A DNA stretch of 64,000 nt, from positions 62,001 through 126,000 of the forward strand of contig JAMAHW010000021.1 in the NCBI GenBank assembly GCA_023627715.1. The letters run 5' to 3'. Each line of letters begins with the position of its first letter. Position 1 is the first letter of the stretch. This DNA comes from Periconia sp. R9002. Taxonomy: Eukaryota; Ascomycota; Dothideomycetes; Pleosporales; Periconiaceae. Below the pieces are notes generated by a model. It did no database searches. It saw only the letters and a list, made by a program, of their open reading frames with translations, and was not told the origin of the DNA. The position numbers and the translations under genes are program-made. Positions 24,353 to 34,457 of the stretch are shown piece by piece.

Positions 24353-26407
24353 TCAGACAATTGTAAGAGTCTGCATCGGACAGCCATCAAAAAGGCCTTG
24401 GTTGAAATCCCAATTTATCCTTGCCACACCGATCCTCCGGAAATTTTGTGAACCTTGCGTGCATGGGGTTAGGAGTAAAACACGGTAGAATCGGTGAAAA
24501 GGAGATGGAAACTCTTTGAAAAGCTGCATGTATACAACAGCCTGAGCTTCTCCGGAATAGTCCAACCAGGCACGACCAAGTAATAGCCGAGACTGCTGAT
24601 TTTGGTACAGGGCGTTTTTTTCAACCCATCCCTCCCGTGTACACCCTCTGATACGCATAAAGCCACCGCTGACGGCTCCAAAAGGGTCTAGACTGTCATG
24701 TGTCACATCAACACTTTCGATTTGGTATAGAGGTGGATTTGATGGTTTTGGCGGCCAATACACCTCTGAGTCCGTTGAGGCCCATGTCCATGAAGGACAT
24801 CCGTTGCCGAGGGGCTTCGCATTTTCACCTGTGCATGCCCATGACATCCCCCATTCAAGATCACGACGCCAAAGTCCTGCTAGGTAAGGCGACTTTATCT
24901 GGCGATGGAAAACTCTTGCAAGGCTGGAGATAGCTGGTAGCTTGTCGGATCCAAAGGTAAATTTCCTTCCAGAGTAGTCTCCATATATCACGTCTATATA
25001 CCATCGCTGCAGCTGTGTTTCCGGAAGGGCGTTATCAAGGTCGAGTAGAGAGAAGTTGCGGGAGAATCCGGCTAATGTGGCGTTATCCGCCCCTTCGAAA
25101 TGTTGACGGCACTCCCAAAAGAGTTGACGCCGGGCGTAGTGTAGAATTCTGGGTGAGAACATCCGCTCTTGGCAAACCCAACCGCGCGATCCGAGAATCC
25201 CCATGTCGCGTCTATTATAATTGCTTGTCGTCTTCCTAGGACAGATATACAAACGACTCTGCCGACCGTCTGGGAGGATATTGTCTATCTCCACATGCTC
25301 TAGAAGTGTCGCGCTGCGACTTTCTTCTGGATCATTGAAGCAACCTCCATCGACGCTATCGCTAGCTTCGGCTGCGATTGTGACATGAGATCGTGCGTAT
25401 ATTGCAGCCATCTTTGTTGACTCGCTCTGCCAATCCTTCTCACAATCCTGTATAATGCAGAGCGCATCAACCCATAAGTAGCCTATATTCAGTCTGCGGC
25501 AAATTTGGATCGCATCTTGAATGGTACGCGGTAGACTCTGAAAATCTATCCTCTGTTTTCGCTCTTCCAGCGTTGTGATTGTGGTGCGGTAGTTTCCCTT
25601 CAGGCCGGCGGTTCCCCAACAGTAGCTCAGAGCGCAGTACTGTAGCTCAGCAGTGAGCCCTGCAAAATCCACGAGCCTGATATCGGCATTATGATCTGCC
25701 CCTGATTCGATGCCATTCAGATCAAGGATTCTACTTGGCCATGTTTGGGGGTCGTAGTTGTCGGCAAAGATCGAAAGCTGCCGCGAACATGTATGCCACT
25801 GGAGGCAATCATGAAGGGAATATTGTGCGAATTCAAAAGAATGCGTTGACAGTGTATTTGTATAATCCTCAAAAGCAATGATACGGTCATCTATAAGTGG
25901 TCGGTCGGCTGGATCAACTTAGCCATTGAAGCTATCGACATGGCAACAGAAGAACACACCTGCTTGTATTCTCACGTCAAATCTGACCGTTCCGTCGCCT
26001 CTCCGTTCGTTGCCGCCTTCACAGAGTTTGAGGACGAATCCACCCTTTCCTTGGCGCCGAACCTCTTTTGCAAGAGATAGAGTGATTGGGCCTCTAGAAC
26101 CAAAGAACGGGGAAAGTCCGTAACTGGATAGGATAAGGCTGCACATTGGACATGCAGAGGCGCTTCGAACCAGCTCTGCTCTGGATGAAGCAAGTGTATG
26201 TCCATTCTCACTTTTCAAGGTGTGCAGGGAGATTTGACGGCACACTTTGCATAGAAACCGACTGCTCTCCTTTGCAAAAGACAAAACAGTGAGATGTCGT
26301 GGCACGGAGGCACTGACATCCTGAAGATTGTAGTTTATTCTCGCAGGTCGTATAAATGTCTCCATGAGAGATGCTAGGCCGTCGCTCTCGATGTAGAAAG
26401 ATGCCAT
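24353..26407 (-). CDS. HET-domain protein (heterokaryon incompatibility type)
   Basis: Two exons: 26407-25960 and 25908-24353, giving 667 residues; the 51 bp intron is phase 1 and ends GATCCAG. The HET domain runs from about residue 238: YCALSYCWG, then LPRTIQDAIQICRRLNIGYLWVDALCI, QDCEKDWQSES and MAAIYARSHVTIAAEAS, followed by the later RGWVCQERMFSPRILHY block. The N-terminal region has a Cys-rich LCKVCRQISLHTL and ACPMCSLIL pair common in this family. HET proteins trigger cell death on nonself fusion in some fungi; most copies have no known partner. The ATG at 26407 is the first in frame. No frameshift or stop is visible, so it looks intact. Confidence 0.92.
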
Positions 26408-26776
26408 GTTGTGAGTAGATCCAAAGAGTTTCTTGGGCTGAAACGAGAAACAGGCACAGCTGAGCTATTGTGGCGCAGCCTTGGCGCGAGCAGCACAGCA
26501 AGGGATATATGTATGTAGTAGAATTTTGTGATAGTACATGTACCACTCAGGCTTCCTAGACCTGGTTTACAAAATCTTTAAAGCTAAGGTGTAAAAATCG
26601 GCTATAGGATGGAAGTTGTATGTAGATGTGCAGATAAACTGAATCAAATGAAAGTCACGTCACGTGATAAGCTGTCTGTCAATGCCTCCAGATGTCCCTC
26701 ATGCACAGCCACGCTGATTCATGCCCCATATCGTAATTCATAGAATTACTGCTACGCGCTCAGTACTAAATAGGCA

Positions 26777-27016
26777 TCAGCATTGATCAGAACCATATTT
26801 AACGCGCCGAAACTCACCATCATTAACACTGACCGTCACTGTGCGAGCGCTTGATGTGCGGTAGTGATAAATGACAAACGCGAAGGCCATTAGTTGAAGC
26901 AAAGCTTGCAAGACGTTTGAGATGAGTGAAATGATTGTCACTGCAAAAGTTTCTTGACGGTAGGTCAGTCTTTGCTTGTCCGTGAGAAAGGTATACACAT
27001 TACCAGAGGTGGCCAT
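26777..27016 (-). CDS. Possible small membrane protein (uncertain)
   Basis: An open frame on the minus strand from an ATG at 27016 encodes 79 residues, or about 58 if a plausible 63 bp in-frame intron (GTAATG...TTTGCAG) is removed. It contains one long hydrophobic helix (SLISNVLQALLQLMAFAFVIYHY) followed by a short polar tail. The frame is also open further upstream without an ATG, so more exons may exist. No family is recognised. It lies just upstream of the HET gene on the same strand. Confidence 0.3.
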   Translation of the reverse strand: MATSGNVYTFLTDKQRLTYRQETFAVTIISLISNVLQALLQLMAFAFVIYHYRTSSARTVTVSVNDGEFRRVKYGSDQC

Positions 27017-28061
27017 TGTCCAGAGGTCTAAACGGCTTCGTAGATTTGATAATCGAGTGGGCTTTCTGTAGTTGTAAATGGAATATATCTGATGAAGAGA
27101 ATGTAGTTCTTCCACACTGTTGTCTTTTATCAGCGCCTGTGTGACAGTTGCATTGCGTGAAAGACAGAATTGTTGCGGTCAGCATTGTCGCTTTTGAATT
27201 GTTGCGCTTCACCGTGCGGAGAGAAGGCGATGATCGTCTGAGCGGGGATGCGTACGCTTATACTCGCTATTTTAGGAAGCTAGACGTAAAATGCCGGGGA
27301 CAGGGAGTGTTAGGAAGTAGAACCTGACCACATCTAGGTCGCGTCGTAAAAGAAAAGACAAGACGTGGCGTAGAGAGATATCGAGTACCATGGGTACGCA
27401 GACGGTACGTGAGTATTGTTGCGCCTTCAACATCATTGTTGGCTTTGAGAATTCTTGCGGTTCTATCATGACATTGATTTCTTGCGGTGCATTGGTAGTC
27501 ACCGGATTCCCATACGAGCTTGGTAAAGAGAATCTTGCTGTGATTAGTTAGTCGATTGAATTGTTGCGGCCAAGTCTTCGCGATAGGGGGAAGACGTTGC
27601 GGGAGAGGAGGCAGGTATTCGATGCAAAACATCCGAACCTGGCCAATGAACCCGCGAACGATTTCTTGCGGTGTGGGTCATGTTCTGATCGCTGCAGATG
27701 AGACAGTCCAATCATGTTGGTCTTACATCGATCGAAGCGGGGGATAAATGTTGCGGGAGGCTCAGCTGGTTAAATTGTGGCTGTCTCTGATAGGTCAGCA
27801 TCACACCCCAGCCTTCTCCATGATGCGTCCCCTCATTTCCTAAGCGACCGGTGTAGCTTCCCTGCCTGATAATAGCTATAGAGAGATATCTGATAAATCT
27901 ATCGGTGAACTTCTTCCTCGAATCTCTTACCGCATACTAGCTACCTTAAAATTATGCTCTTCACTGTCCGGGTCTGTACCAGGGCGGCTTTTGATGTCAA
28001 AGTGACTCAAGGTTGCGAACAGAAACAGCATCAGCAAATTCCACCTAGCGAAAAAGAAAAC
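27017..28061. other. Region between HET/small membrane ORF and Clr5-like gene
   Basis: It holds the TTGCGG motif cluster and the promoter of the Clr5-like gene. A minus-strand ORF at 27267-27632 may be coding (see the motif cluster) but I could not build a complete gene model with start, introns and stop. Confidence 0.35.
27152..27756. repeat. Cluster of TTGCGG-type motifs
   Basis: Within 605 bp the + strand carries TTGCGG at 27173, 27455, 27482, 27564, 27597, 27666 and 27751, and TTGCGC at 27202 and 27419, often inside the longer form AATTSTTGCGG (minus strand CCGCAASAATT). All are in one orientation. On the minus strand six of them read as P/A-Q-(Q/E/R)-(F/I/L/Y) in two frame groups (27671, 27602, 27569 and 27487, 27460, 27424), so a repeated peptide in a multi-exon gene is one explanation and a binding-site array another. 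Confidence 0.5.
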
Positions 28062-30292
28062 ATGGCCCCCACGCGACCCAAACTTGCCCAGCGTGTCTCG
28101 AGGCACAGGTCTGGTGGTTCGGGGCGAGGTGTACAGAAACGGAAAAAAACGATCAAAGAAGACGGTAACTTGGGCCGTGGCAGAAAGAATACCTGGAGCC
28201 TCCCTTGGTTAAAAAGATTGATTGTTTTACGCATGTGTGGGCTGCATTTTAACGAAATCTTCGAGCTACTGGGTATCCTGAGCGGGAATGCAACCCCACG
28301 AGTGTAAGTAGATACTCTCACACACTGACACGAGCCCCGACTGAGGCCGGTAGGGAACGGACTGCACAGCACAATATGAAAGAGCTGCTCGGACCAGAAT
28401 GGAAGGATTTGTGTGCCTCTGACAAGGAGAGTGCCAAAAAGCGCATTCGGTTGTTGCTGGCCGCTGAGGAATCGAGAACAAATCGTCGGAAACGTCATCC
28501 CAGCAGAATTCTTCCCCAAAGTTTGCCCGGGGAGCGTTTGGCAGCGGCGGAGAGCCATCTGGATACACCTTCGGACTCATCAAATGCCTTGTCCGCGCCA
28601 GTGATGTATCCAGTGTCCAATAACGAGGTCAGAAACACACAGGACGACAACACACAGACACAAGACTTGAGGAGATCCATCCCGCCCTCAAACAGTCCAC
28701 TTGATAAATCTAATCTGGCGCACTTGACTATAAGTGCACCACGTCATGCGCCAGACGCTTCTGGATCAAGTATGCGGAATTCAAGTCTCAATCGTGACTC
28801 CATGACTAGTCGTTCATACCATGAGTTTGAATCTCTCCTGATTAGTGATACCAGCAGGTCTACACTCGCTTTATCAGAAAACCTGGAAACTGCATCGAGC
28901 TTTCGTCGCACACTGGTACTAAGATCTAGCCAACTCTCCAAGATCTCTGCTACATTAAGAAGGCTCGGTCATACGCCTTCAGAGCGATCTTTGCTCAAAC
29001 GGGCATTGAATCTGCGTTATTCCTTGAGTTCTCGTGGAAGCTCAGCACGTCAATCGCTTCCAGTAAGCTCGGTATATTCCAACTACAAGATGGAACGCCC
29101 TACCCGGCCATCAGTGGACCAGACAGCTCGCGACGTTGCCGTTCCGAAACCCCCTAGGCCCCCTAGGAAAATTTTGACAGACCGACAGGAGATTATAGAG
29201 TCGGCAAATCTTTTAATCTCCCAGGAATGTTGCGCTACAGATATAAACTGTATCCACCGACAAATAGTGCATTGTATATCCGATACGACGTCACGCTTAG
29301 AATATCTTCATAACATACCGCTCTCCTGTCTGGATGCACCTGGAACAACTGTCTTATTCTTCGCCGCGAGCGTAGCTGCCCCGCTACATGTTCTGCTACG
29401 ACTCATTGAGCACCTTGGAGAATATTCGAGCTTCTGCGATCCGCATGGTCGTACATTCATGTTCTACCTTGATCCTTGCATGCTGGCAGGAGAATGTGCT
29501 TGCACATTCGACTTTCACCAAAACGCATTTCAATGCTTGGTGCTGAATCTTGGAAAAGTAAACTTCAAATTCGATCAAGTGGACTTCCAAGGAATGAATT
29601 TCATGGACCTGCTATGTTTATCAGAGCACTTCAACATTGAGTGGCTAAACCAGATGATGCGACAAGAACCTGATACGACTTTATTTTTCGCTCGTCTTGC
29701 GAACATGCGCGACAATTCTGGGCTATCCTTTTTGGATCGCGTACCTCCATCACCTTCTAAAGAGTTTTTCGAACGCCGGATATTTCCACCAGTCCTTACC
29801 ACGCGAGTATCCGATACCTTCTCAGCAGCCTCTCCCGCGTCTGTACTGGACGACGGCGTTCTGCGCGGGCGTGCTGAATCATTATATCATCAGGGGGCCG
29901 CTATGGACTGTCGGGGTGAATATGGTATGACGCCACTTTTATTTGCCGCCAAAAATTGCTGTCTAGAGACTGCAAAGTTCCTGATATCCGTAGGATGCTC
30001 CGTCTCGGCGAGGGACACCTCCGGGTGGACAGCGCGTGACTACGCGATGGCGAATTTCAATGCTTCCAGGGATAGCAAGGCCCCGGTTCTTCGCTTGGTA
30101 GAGTGCTTGAAAATGTACACCTACATCGCAGAACATGAGGACGTTGCATTGCAGCATCATCTCCCATTAGAAGAGAACCCAGATTCTGAAAATTTTAACC
30201 AGATCTCGAGGCCTATCATGGCTGAGAGTTCCTTGGGTGATGTATGGTCATGGGAGGGGGTATCTCTGAATGACGAAGAGTATTGGATATAA
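28062..30292 (+). CDS. Clr5-like N-terminal domain and ankyrin-repeat protein
   Basis: Two exons: 28062-28303 and 28354-30292, giving 726 residues; the 50 bp intron (GTAAGT...GGTAG) is phase 2. Start ATG at 28062 lies in a good context (AAACATGGCC); an in-frame ATG at 27954 is less likely. Residues about 45-105 span the junction: WLKRLIVLRMCGLHFNEIF, LLGILSGNATPR and VERTAQHNMKELLGPEW, which resembles the small helical Clr5-type domain at the N-terminus of many fungal ankyrin proteins. A long Ser-rich linker follows. Near the C-terminus is at least one clear ankyrin repeat (YGMTPLLFAAKNCCLETAKF). Function is unknown; such genes are numerous and fast-evolving in Pezizomycotina. Confidence 0.75.
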
Positions 30293-30597
30293 GGGTTACG
30301 GTTGTTATTGATACTATTCATAGTTACTGCGACTTATTGCCAAGAGCGACCGCGTATTCGTTATACGAGATTGTACGGTGAAAGTAGGGTGCATGCGGGA
30401 CCGTCATTTATGGGTCATCAGCGCTCGAGCCATCGAAACCCATCGAAACTGTTACAATACTATATAATCTATATAACAATTTTGGAGGATCTTACTATGC
30501 AGCCATGCCGAACACTGTCTGTACATCAACCTCTCCATGCCCCGCTCTTCAATACATCCCACTAATACAGGCATAACCTCCAAGTCTCTTCGAAAAT
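30293..30597. other. Short intergenic region
   Basis: 3' flank of the ankyrin gene and leader of the next gene; no separate feature seen. Confidence 0.4.
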
Positions 30598-31287
30598 ATG
30601 ACCTACAAGCTTCTTCTAGCCTCCCTGCCATTCGCAGGCTCAGCCTTGTACCTTACATATCTGCACATTAGCCTCTCCCGCAAAGTGCAATGTCAGACAA
30701 CGCAGTACCTACAAGACGAAACCATCACCATACCCAAGACAATCCAGGAAAACTCGGAAAAACACATCATTCATCACGAGCGCGCGCGCAAAACAATACC
30801 TACAGCGTCCCTGGAATCAATCTCCAAGCCAGAACTGCTGACACTCTTTCTCCGACACACAATGACTACATTTTCCGGATATCCTCCTGCGTGGAGCATA
30901 CGGCATATGATTAAAGATACCAAGGACAAAGCGACATTCGATGCCGCATATATTCGCTCCCTCCAATTTGTGCCAGGAGATCGCGTCTGCGGAGTTTACC
31001 TCGTGACTTCTCGAGAGAACGATCGTGTTACCCTGACTTTAAATGTGCCTGAAAGTTACGCTGGGCCGATCGTAGAAGGAATACTAGTCGTTGAGATCAA
31101 GGAGGAAGGAAGCCAAACTACGTTCGCAAACCATACGGTTATGTGGCGCGAGAAAGGGAAAGGGAGTGCTGGGATCTTGGAGGGGGTGGTTGGAAGGTGG
31201 ATGCATGGGTTGATGGTAAGAGGGCTTATGGAGAGCGGCGTGCGAAAACTGTTAGAAGAGCTTCAGGAGAAGAAGAAAGAGTTGTGA
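30598..31287 (+). CDS. Conserved fungal protein of unknown function, N-terminal membrane anchor
   Basis: Single exon, 229 residues. The N-terminus (LLLASLPFAGSALYLTYLHI) is one hydrophobic helix, likely a signal anchor. The rest is soluble, with a block FSGYPPAWSIRHMIKD, then FDAAYIRSLQFVPGDRVCGVYLV, strands through LTLNVPESYAGPIVEG, and FANHTVMWREK, ending in a helix (LLEELQEKKKEL). This order of motifs is familiar from uncharacterised Pezizomycotina proteins whose beta-rich core resembles lipid- or ligand-binding folds, but I cannot name a family with confidence. The start is the first ATG after a stop-rich leader. Confidence 0.7.
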   Translation: MTYKLLLASLPFAGSALYLTYLHISLSRKVQCQTTQYLQDETITIPKTIQENSEKHIIHHERARKTIPTASLESISKPELLTLFLRHTMTTFSGYPPAWSIRHMIKDTKDKATFDAAYIRSLQFVPGDRVCGVYLVTSRENDRVTLTLNVPESYAGPIVEGILVVEIKEEGSQTTFANHTVMWREKGKGSAGILEGVVGRWMHGLMVRGLMESGVRKLLEELQEKKKEL

Positions 31288-31632
31288 GGGGTGTAGGTGT
31301 GCAGAAATGTGACGGTGCATCAGCGCCGGGAAGCCAGCTCAGAGGCAGATATGCTATCACCAACGACAGATATCTATTTCCCACCCTCCCCCTTGTTTCG
31401 ATATCAGAAATCATGCCTATTGTAAACCACTGTACGTAACATTGAAGCGGCTTCTACTACGAATTCAAATTCTAATCATGCTGTTCCATCTCATCTTGTA
31501 TAAGCTTCTAGTACGCATCTCCATCTGCAGAGTCACTTCCATCCGCATACAGCACGGGACGATTATCCGTGATGACTTGAAAGATAAATGGAATCTACGC
31601 ATTTCAGATCATGAAACGTAACAATGAAGCAT

Positions 31633-31710
31633 CGCAGAGTATTGTTACTCCGAGTATTGACGCAGGCGAAAAAAACAAGACACAATATAACGTCCTTGGC
31701 CAGGATGGAT
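31633..31710 (+). repeat. Solitary copy of the 6178-6530 repeat arm
   Basis: Same orientation as the arm at 6456-6530. It aligns end to end from GCAGAGTATTG to CCAGGATGGA with one small indel zone. Compared with that arm most changes are C to T or G to A (for example TACCCTGGGTATCG against TACTCCGAGTATTG), as expected of repeat-induced point mutation, though single copies cannot prove that. Confidence 0.6.
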
Positions 31711-32068
31711 ACACATGGCAGCATTTAATATCATGTTAGCAGCTGTTATGTAGATATGCATACCAGGCATTCAGAGTTTCTCGGTACAAAGTAAGTTTTG
31801 GCGTCATCGAGCCGAGATGTGTACAGAGTGTAAATCACTCGCCTACGCAATGAAGCTGACGCAACGATCCATGGTTTCAATAAAACTATCCACCACTGAC
31901 CATCCACGGAACTGTCAACAGCAGCTTCCATTCGTGTCCTGCGAGAAACCAGAGAGAATGATACACATGTACCTAGGTATGTTGTGCAGAGAGTTTTGAA
32001 AGCACTACCACTATTTGGGTTCGTCAGCCTTATCACTGAGTGAAGACGAGGTCAAATGCCTGAATGTC

Positions 32069-32096
32069 TGATGTCTGATGCATGATGCATGATGCA
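32069..32096 (+). repeat. Short tandem 7-mer repeat
   Basis: Four copies of a 7-base unit: one TGATGTC and three TGATGCA. Probably a simple microsatellite. Confidence 0.7.
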
Positions 32097-32214
32097 TAAT
32101 GGGCTCGTCGATCAGTAAACCAGAAATTCGAAGAGAATATTGTGTAAAGAGGTGAGATATAATGGTAGGTGTTATTGGCCCAATCAGCCAAATGCCGGGT
32201 CCCGTGATGCGGTT

Positions 32215-32228
32215 CCGAGGTGCCTCGG
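32215..32228. promoter_or_regulatory. Palindromic CCGAGG-TG-CCTCGG, candidate FarA/FarB-type site
   Basis: Two perfect CCTCGG cores face each other with a 2 bp gap, about 200 bp upstream of the thiolase ATG. CCTCGG is the established core bound by the Aspergillus fatty-acid regulators FarA/FarB and found near beta-oxidation genes. Position and gene identity both fit; binding in this organism is inferred. Confidence 0.65.
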
Positions 32229-32426
32229 TTCTCCAGACGCGCCCCACATGTAGCCGTTAAAGACCCAGACTTCCCAGACTCGACTCCTCCGCCGACTCCG
32301 CATTATCAAAATCCCTCCCTCTCTCCCTTTACCATTTTACACACACACTCTCTCTCTTCCTTCTCTGTCTCCCTCGTCTTCCCCCTTCTCCAATCCCTCT
32401 ACTACGCATCAAACGACACATCCACC

Positions 32427-33853
32427 ATGACGGAACGCCTCAAGTCCATCGTCTCGCAAATCAGCCCGGCTAAATCTGGGTTGAGTGCCATGTAAGCTTT
32501 CCCATGTGTTAATCCGAGGAGGCAACTTAGAGGATCAAACGCTGCTCGAGAGTCGTTTGTTTGTCTAGATTAAAAGCAATTGATGCTGACTTTGGAGTGT
32601 AGCACCACCAAGAACCCAGATGACATCGTCATCACTCTAGCCATCCGCACACCCCTCACGAAGGCCTTCAAAGGAGGCTTCAAAGACACATCACTCGATG
32701 GCATCATTGTCAAGATCATGAAGCAGGTCGTTGCGCGGGCCAACATCGACCCTGCCCTCGTCGAGGACATCTGCCTGGGCAATGTATGTTTTGCCATTCG
32801 CCTACTGAGTGATAGCAACAAGCATATCTAACAGTACCTCGGTTATAGGTCTCCGACGCCAAAGCCGCATACTACTGCCGTGCCGCCATGCTCGGCGCTG
32901 GTTTCCCCAACACCACCGCAGGCTCCTCCGTAAACCGCTTCTGCTCGTCCGGCCTTAAGGCCGTACAAGACATCGCAAACCAGATCGCCACCGGCGCCAT
33001 CGAGGTCGGTCTCGCTGTCGGTGCCGAGAGCATGACGGCCGGCGGCGACCGCCTAGAACGCCCCTTCTTCGAGGAGATATTGCAGAACCAGGAAGCCACC
33101 GACTGTATGCAGCCCATGGGCCAGACATCCGAGAACGTCGGCAACGACTTCAACATCTCGCGTGAGCGACAAGACCGCTTCGCAACAGAAAGCTATCGCC
33201 GTGCGGAGGTGGCGCAGAAGGCTGGGTGGTTCGACGATGAGATCGTGCCAATCCAGGTCAAGATCAAGGACCCCAAGACGGGTGAGGAGAAGGAGGTTAC
33301 ACTCACAAAGGACGAGGGACCGCGGTGGGGCACCACCTTCGAGGCGCTGAACAAGATTCGACCCGCCTTCCTCCCTCACGGCGACAAATCTACCGGCGGC
33401 AACTCCTCCCAAGTCACCGACGGCGCGGCCGCCGTCCTGCTAATGAAGCGCTCAAAAGCAGAAGAACTCGGCCAACCCATCCTAGGCAAATTCGTCGGCG
33501 CGACCGTCGCGGGTCTCGCGCCCAGAATCATGGGAATCGGCCCCTCCATCGCCATCCCCAAACTCCTCAACAAATTCAACCTCACGCTCGACGACATCGA
33601 CCTGATCGAGATCAACGAGGCGTTCGCCTCCATGGCGGTGTACTGCCTCGAGACGCTGAAGATCGACCACTCGAAGCTTAATGTCCGTGGCGGCGCCATC
33701 GCGCTCGGCCACCCGCTTGGCTGCACGGGCGCGAGGCAGATTGTCACTGGCTTGAGCGAGGCGCGCAGGCAAAAGAAGAAGGTCCTTTTGACTTCTATGT
33801 GTATAGGCACGGGTATGGGCATGGCGGGTTTGTTCGTCAACGAGCAGCTGTAG
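32427..33853 (+). CDS. POT1: Peroxisomal 3-ketoacyl-CoA thiolase
   Basis: Three exons: 32427-32491, 32603-32783, 32849-33853, giving 416 residues. It catalyses the last step of beta-oxidation, cleaving 3-ketoacyl-CoA with CoA to acetyl-CoA and a shortened acyl-CoA. The nucleophile is Cys114 in NRFCSSGLKAV; the His of GGAIALGHPLGCTGAR (near 370) and the Cys of MCIGTGMGMAG (near 400) complete the site; EINEAFA is also present. The N-terminus has RLKSIVSQI at residues 4-12, at the same position as the PTS2 of yeast Pot1, but ending in Ile instead of the usual Leu/Ala. Length is normal. The upstream CCGAGG/CCTCGG palindrome suggests induction by fatty acids. Confidence 0.96.
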
Positions 33854-34290
33854 ATGATGTAAATTTATACACATATACTTGTATATACCTACCTTTTCTG
33901 CTGTACCGTACATTATCGTCATTCTTCTAGCAATTTACCTTGTGGGCACGTCTATACCGAGGACATTGCAGTGAATCATTATCGTTGTCGATACCGCGAC
34001 CAAAATCCTATTGTGATGCGACGTTGTGCTCTTCTTTTGATATAATTCTTTTAGTTACTACGATAAAGAGACGCCAAAAAAGCAAAGAAACATATCTATA
34101 CAACTTTCCCTATCCATCAATTCCCCTTCTTAGCAACATCCAATGTCACTATTTCTTCTCACTAACCAACCAACCAACCACATGTGCAACCCCACCCCAC
34201 CGCCGGGCGCACGCCAAACAAAGGCTTCGTCTGCCCCACCCTTCCTACCCCCCGCCAAACCCTAAACAAAAAAATCCCCCAAAAAAACAC
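33854..34290. other. Intergenic region, low-complexity C/A-rich end
   Basis: 3' flank of the thiolase gene, then from about 34170 a C/A-rich low-complexity stretch that on the minus strand lies beyond the tRNA terminator. No gene. Confidence 0.45.
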
Positions 34291-34298
34291 AAAAAAAA
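34291..34298 (-). terminator. Pol III terminator of tRNA-Trp
   Basis: Eight T on the minus strand, 12 bases beyond the tRNA discriminator base; a further seven-T run follows. This is the normal RNA polymerase III stop. Confidence 0.8.
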
Positions 34299-34310
34299 GT
34301 GATCTTGTTC

Positions 34311-34457
34311 TGAGGCATAGCTGATTCGAACAGCTAACCTTCTGGAATCTCCAGAATCAGAATCTGGAATCAGACGCGCTACTATTGGGATTGTTAGCAA
34401 CTATAGTCGCTAATTGGCTCTTTAGATGGTAGGACTTACCCATTGCGCCAATGCCCC
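34311..34457 (-). tRNA. tRNA-Trp (CCA) with two introns
   Basis: On the minus strand the acceptor stem GGGGCAT pairs with ATGCCTC (one G-U), followed by discriminator A. The D-arm is GCGC-loop-GCGC, the anticodon CCA lies at 34367-34365 in TCTGATTCCAGA, and the T-arm is AGCTG-TTCGAAT-CAGCT. The exons match the usual eukaryotic tRNA-Trp block TGGCGCAAYGGTAGCGCGTCTGA. A 58 bp insertion (34382-34439) splits the D-loop after GG, leaving the A box intact. A second insertion of about 17 bases (34347-34363) follows position 37, the canonical place, and contains TCTGG that can pair with the anticodon region. Position 31 A faces 39 C, a mismatch. B box and an eight-T terminator are present, so it looks transcribable. 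Confidence 0.85.
34382..34439 (-). other. Ectopic intron in the D-loop of tRNA-Trp, with mRNA-type splice signals
   Basis: The 58 bp insert starts GTAAGT, has GCTAAC 13 bases before its last base, and ends CAATAG. Removing it restores GCGCAATGGTAGCGC exactly, the expected D-arm. Size and signals equal those of the protein-gene introns in this window. It also contains a short self-complementary piece (GCGACTATAGTTGC). Confidence 0.75.

Larger units (their letters stand above)
31288..32426. other. Intergenic region with a repeat copy and the thiolase promoter
   Basis: No gene seen. Positions 31633-31710 are a third copy of the inverted-repeat family. A 7-mer tandem repeat is at 32069-32096. 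From 32160 the promoter of the thiolase gene begins, with a CCAAT box near 32179, a CCGAGG/CCTCGG palindrome at 32215-32228 and a CT-rich leader at 32310-32400. Confidence 0.5.

Noticed and set aside
33376..33922. Long antisense ORFs over the thiolase gene
   Set aside because: The sense strand encodes a complete enzyme with its active site; the antisense frames follow from high GC at third positions.
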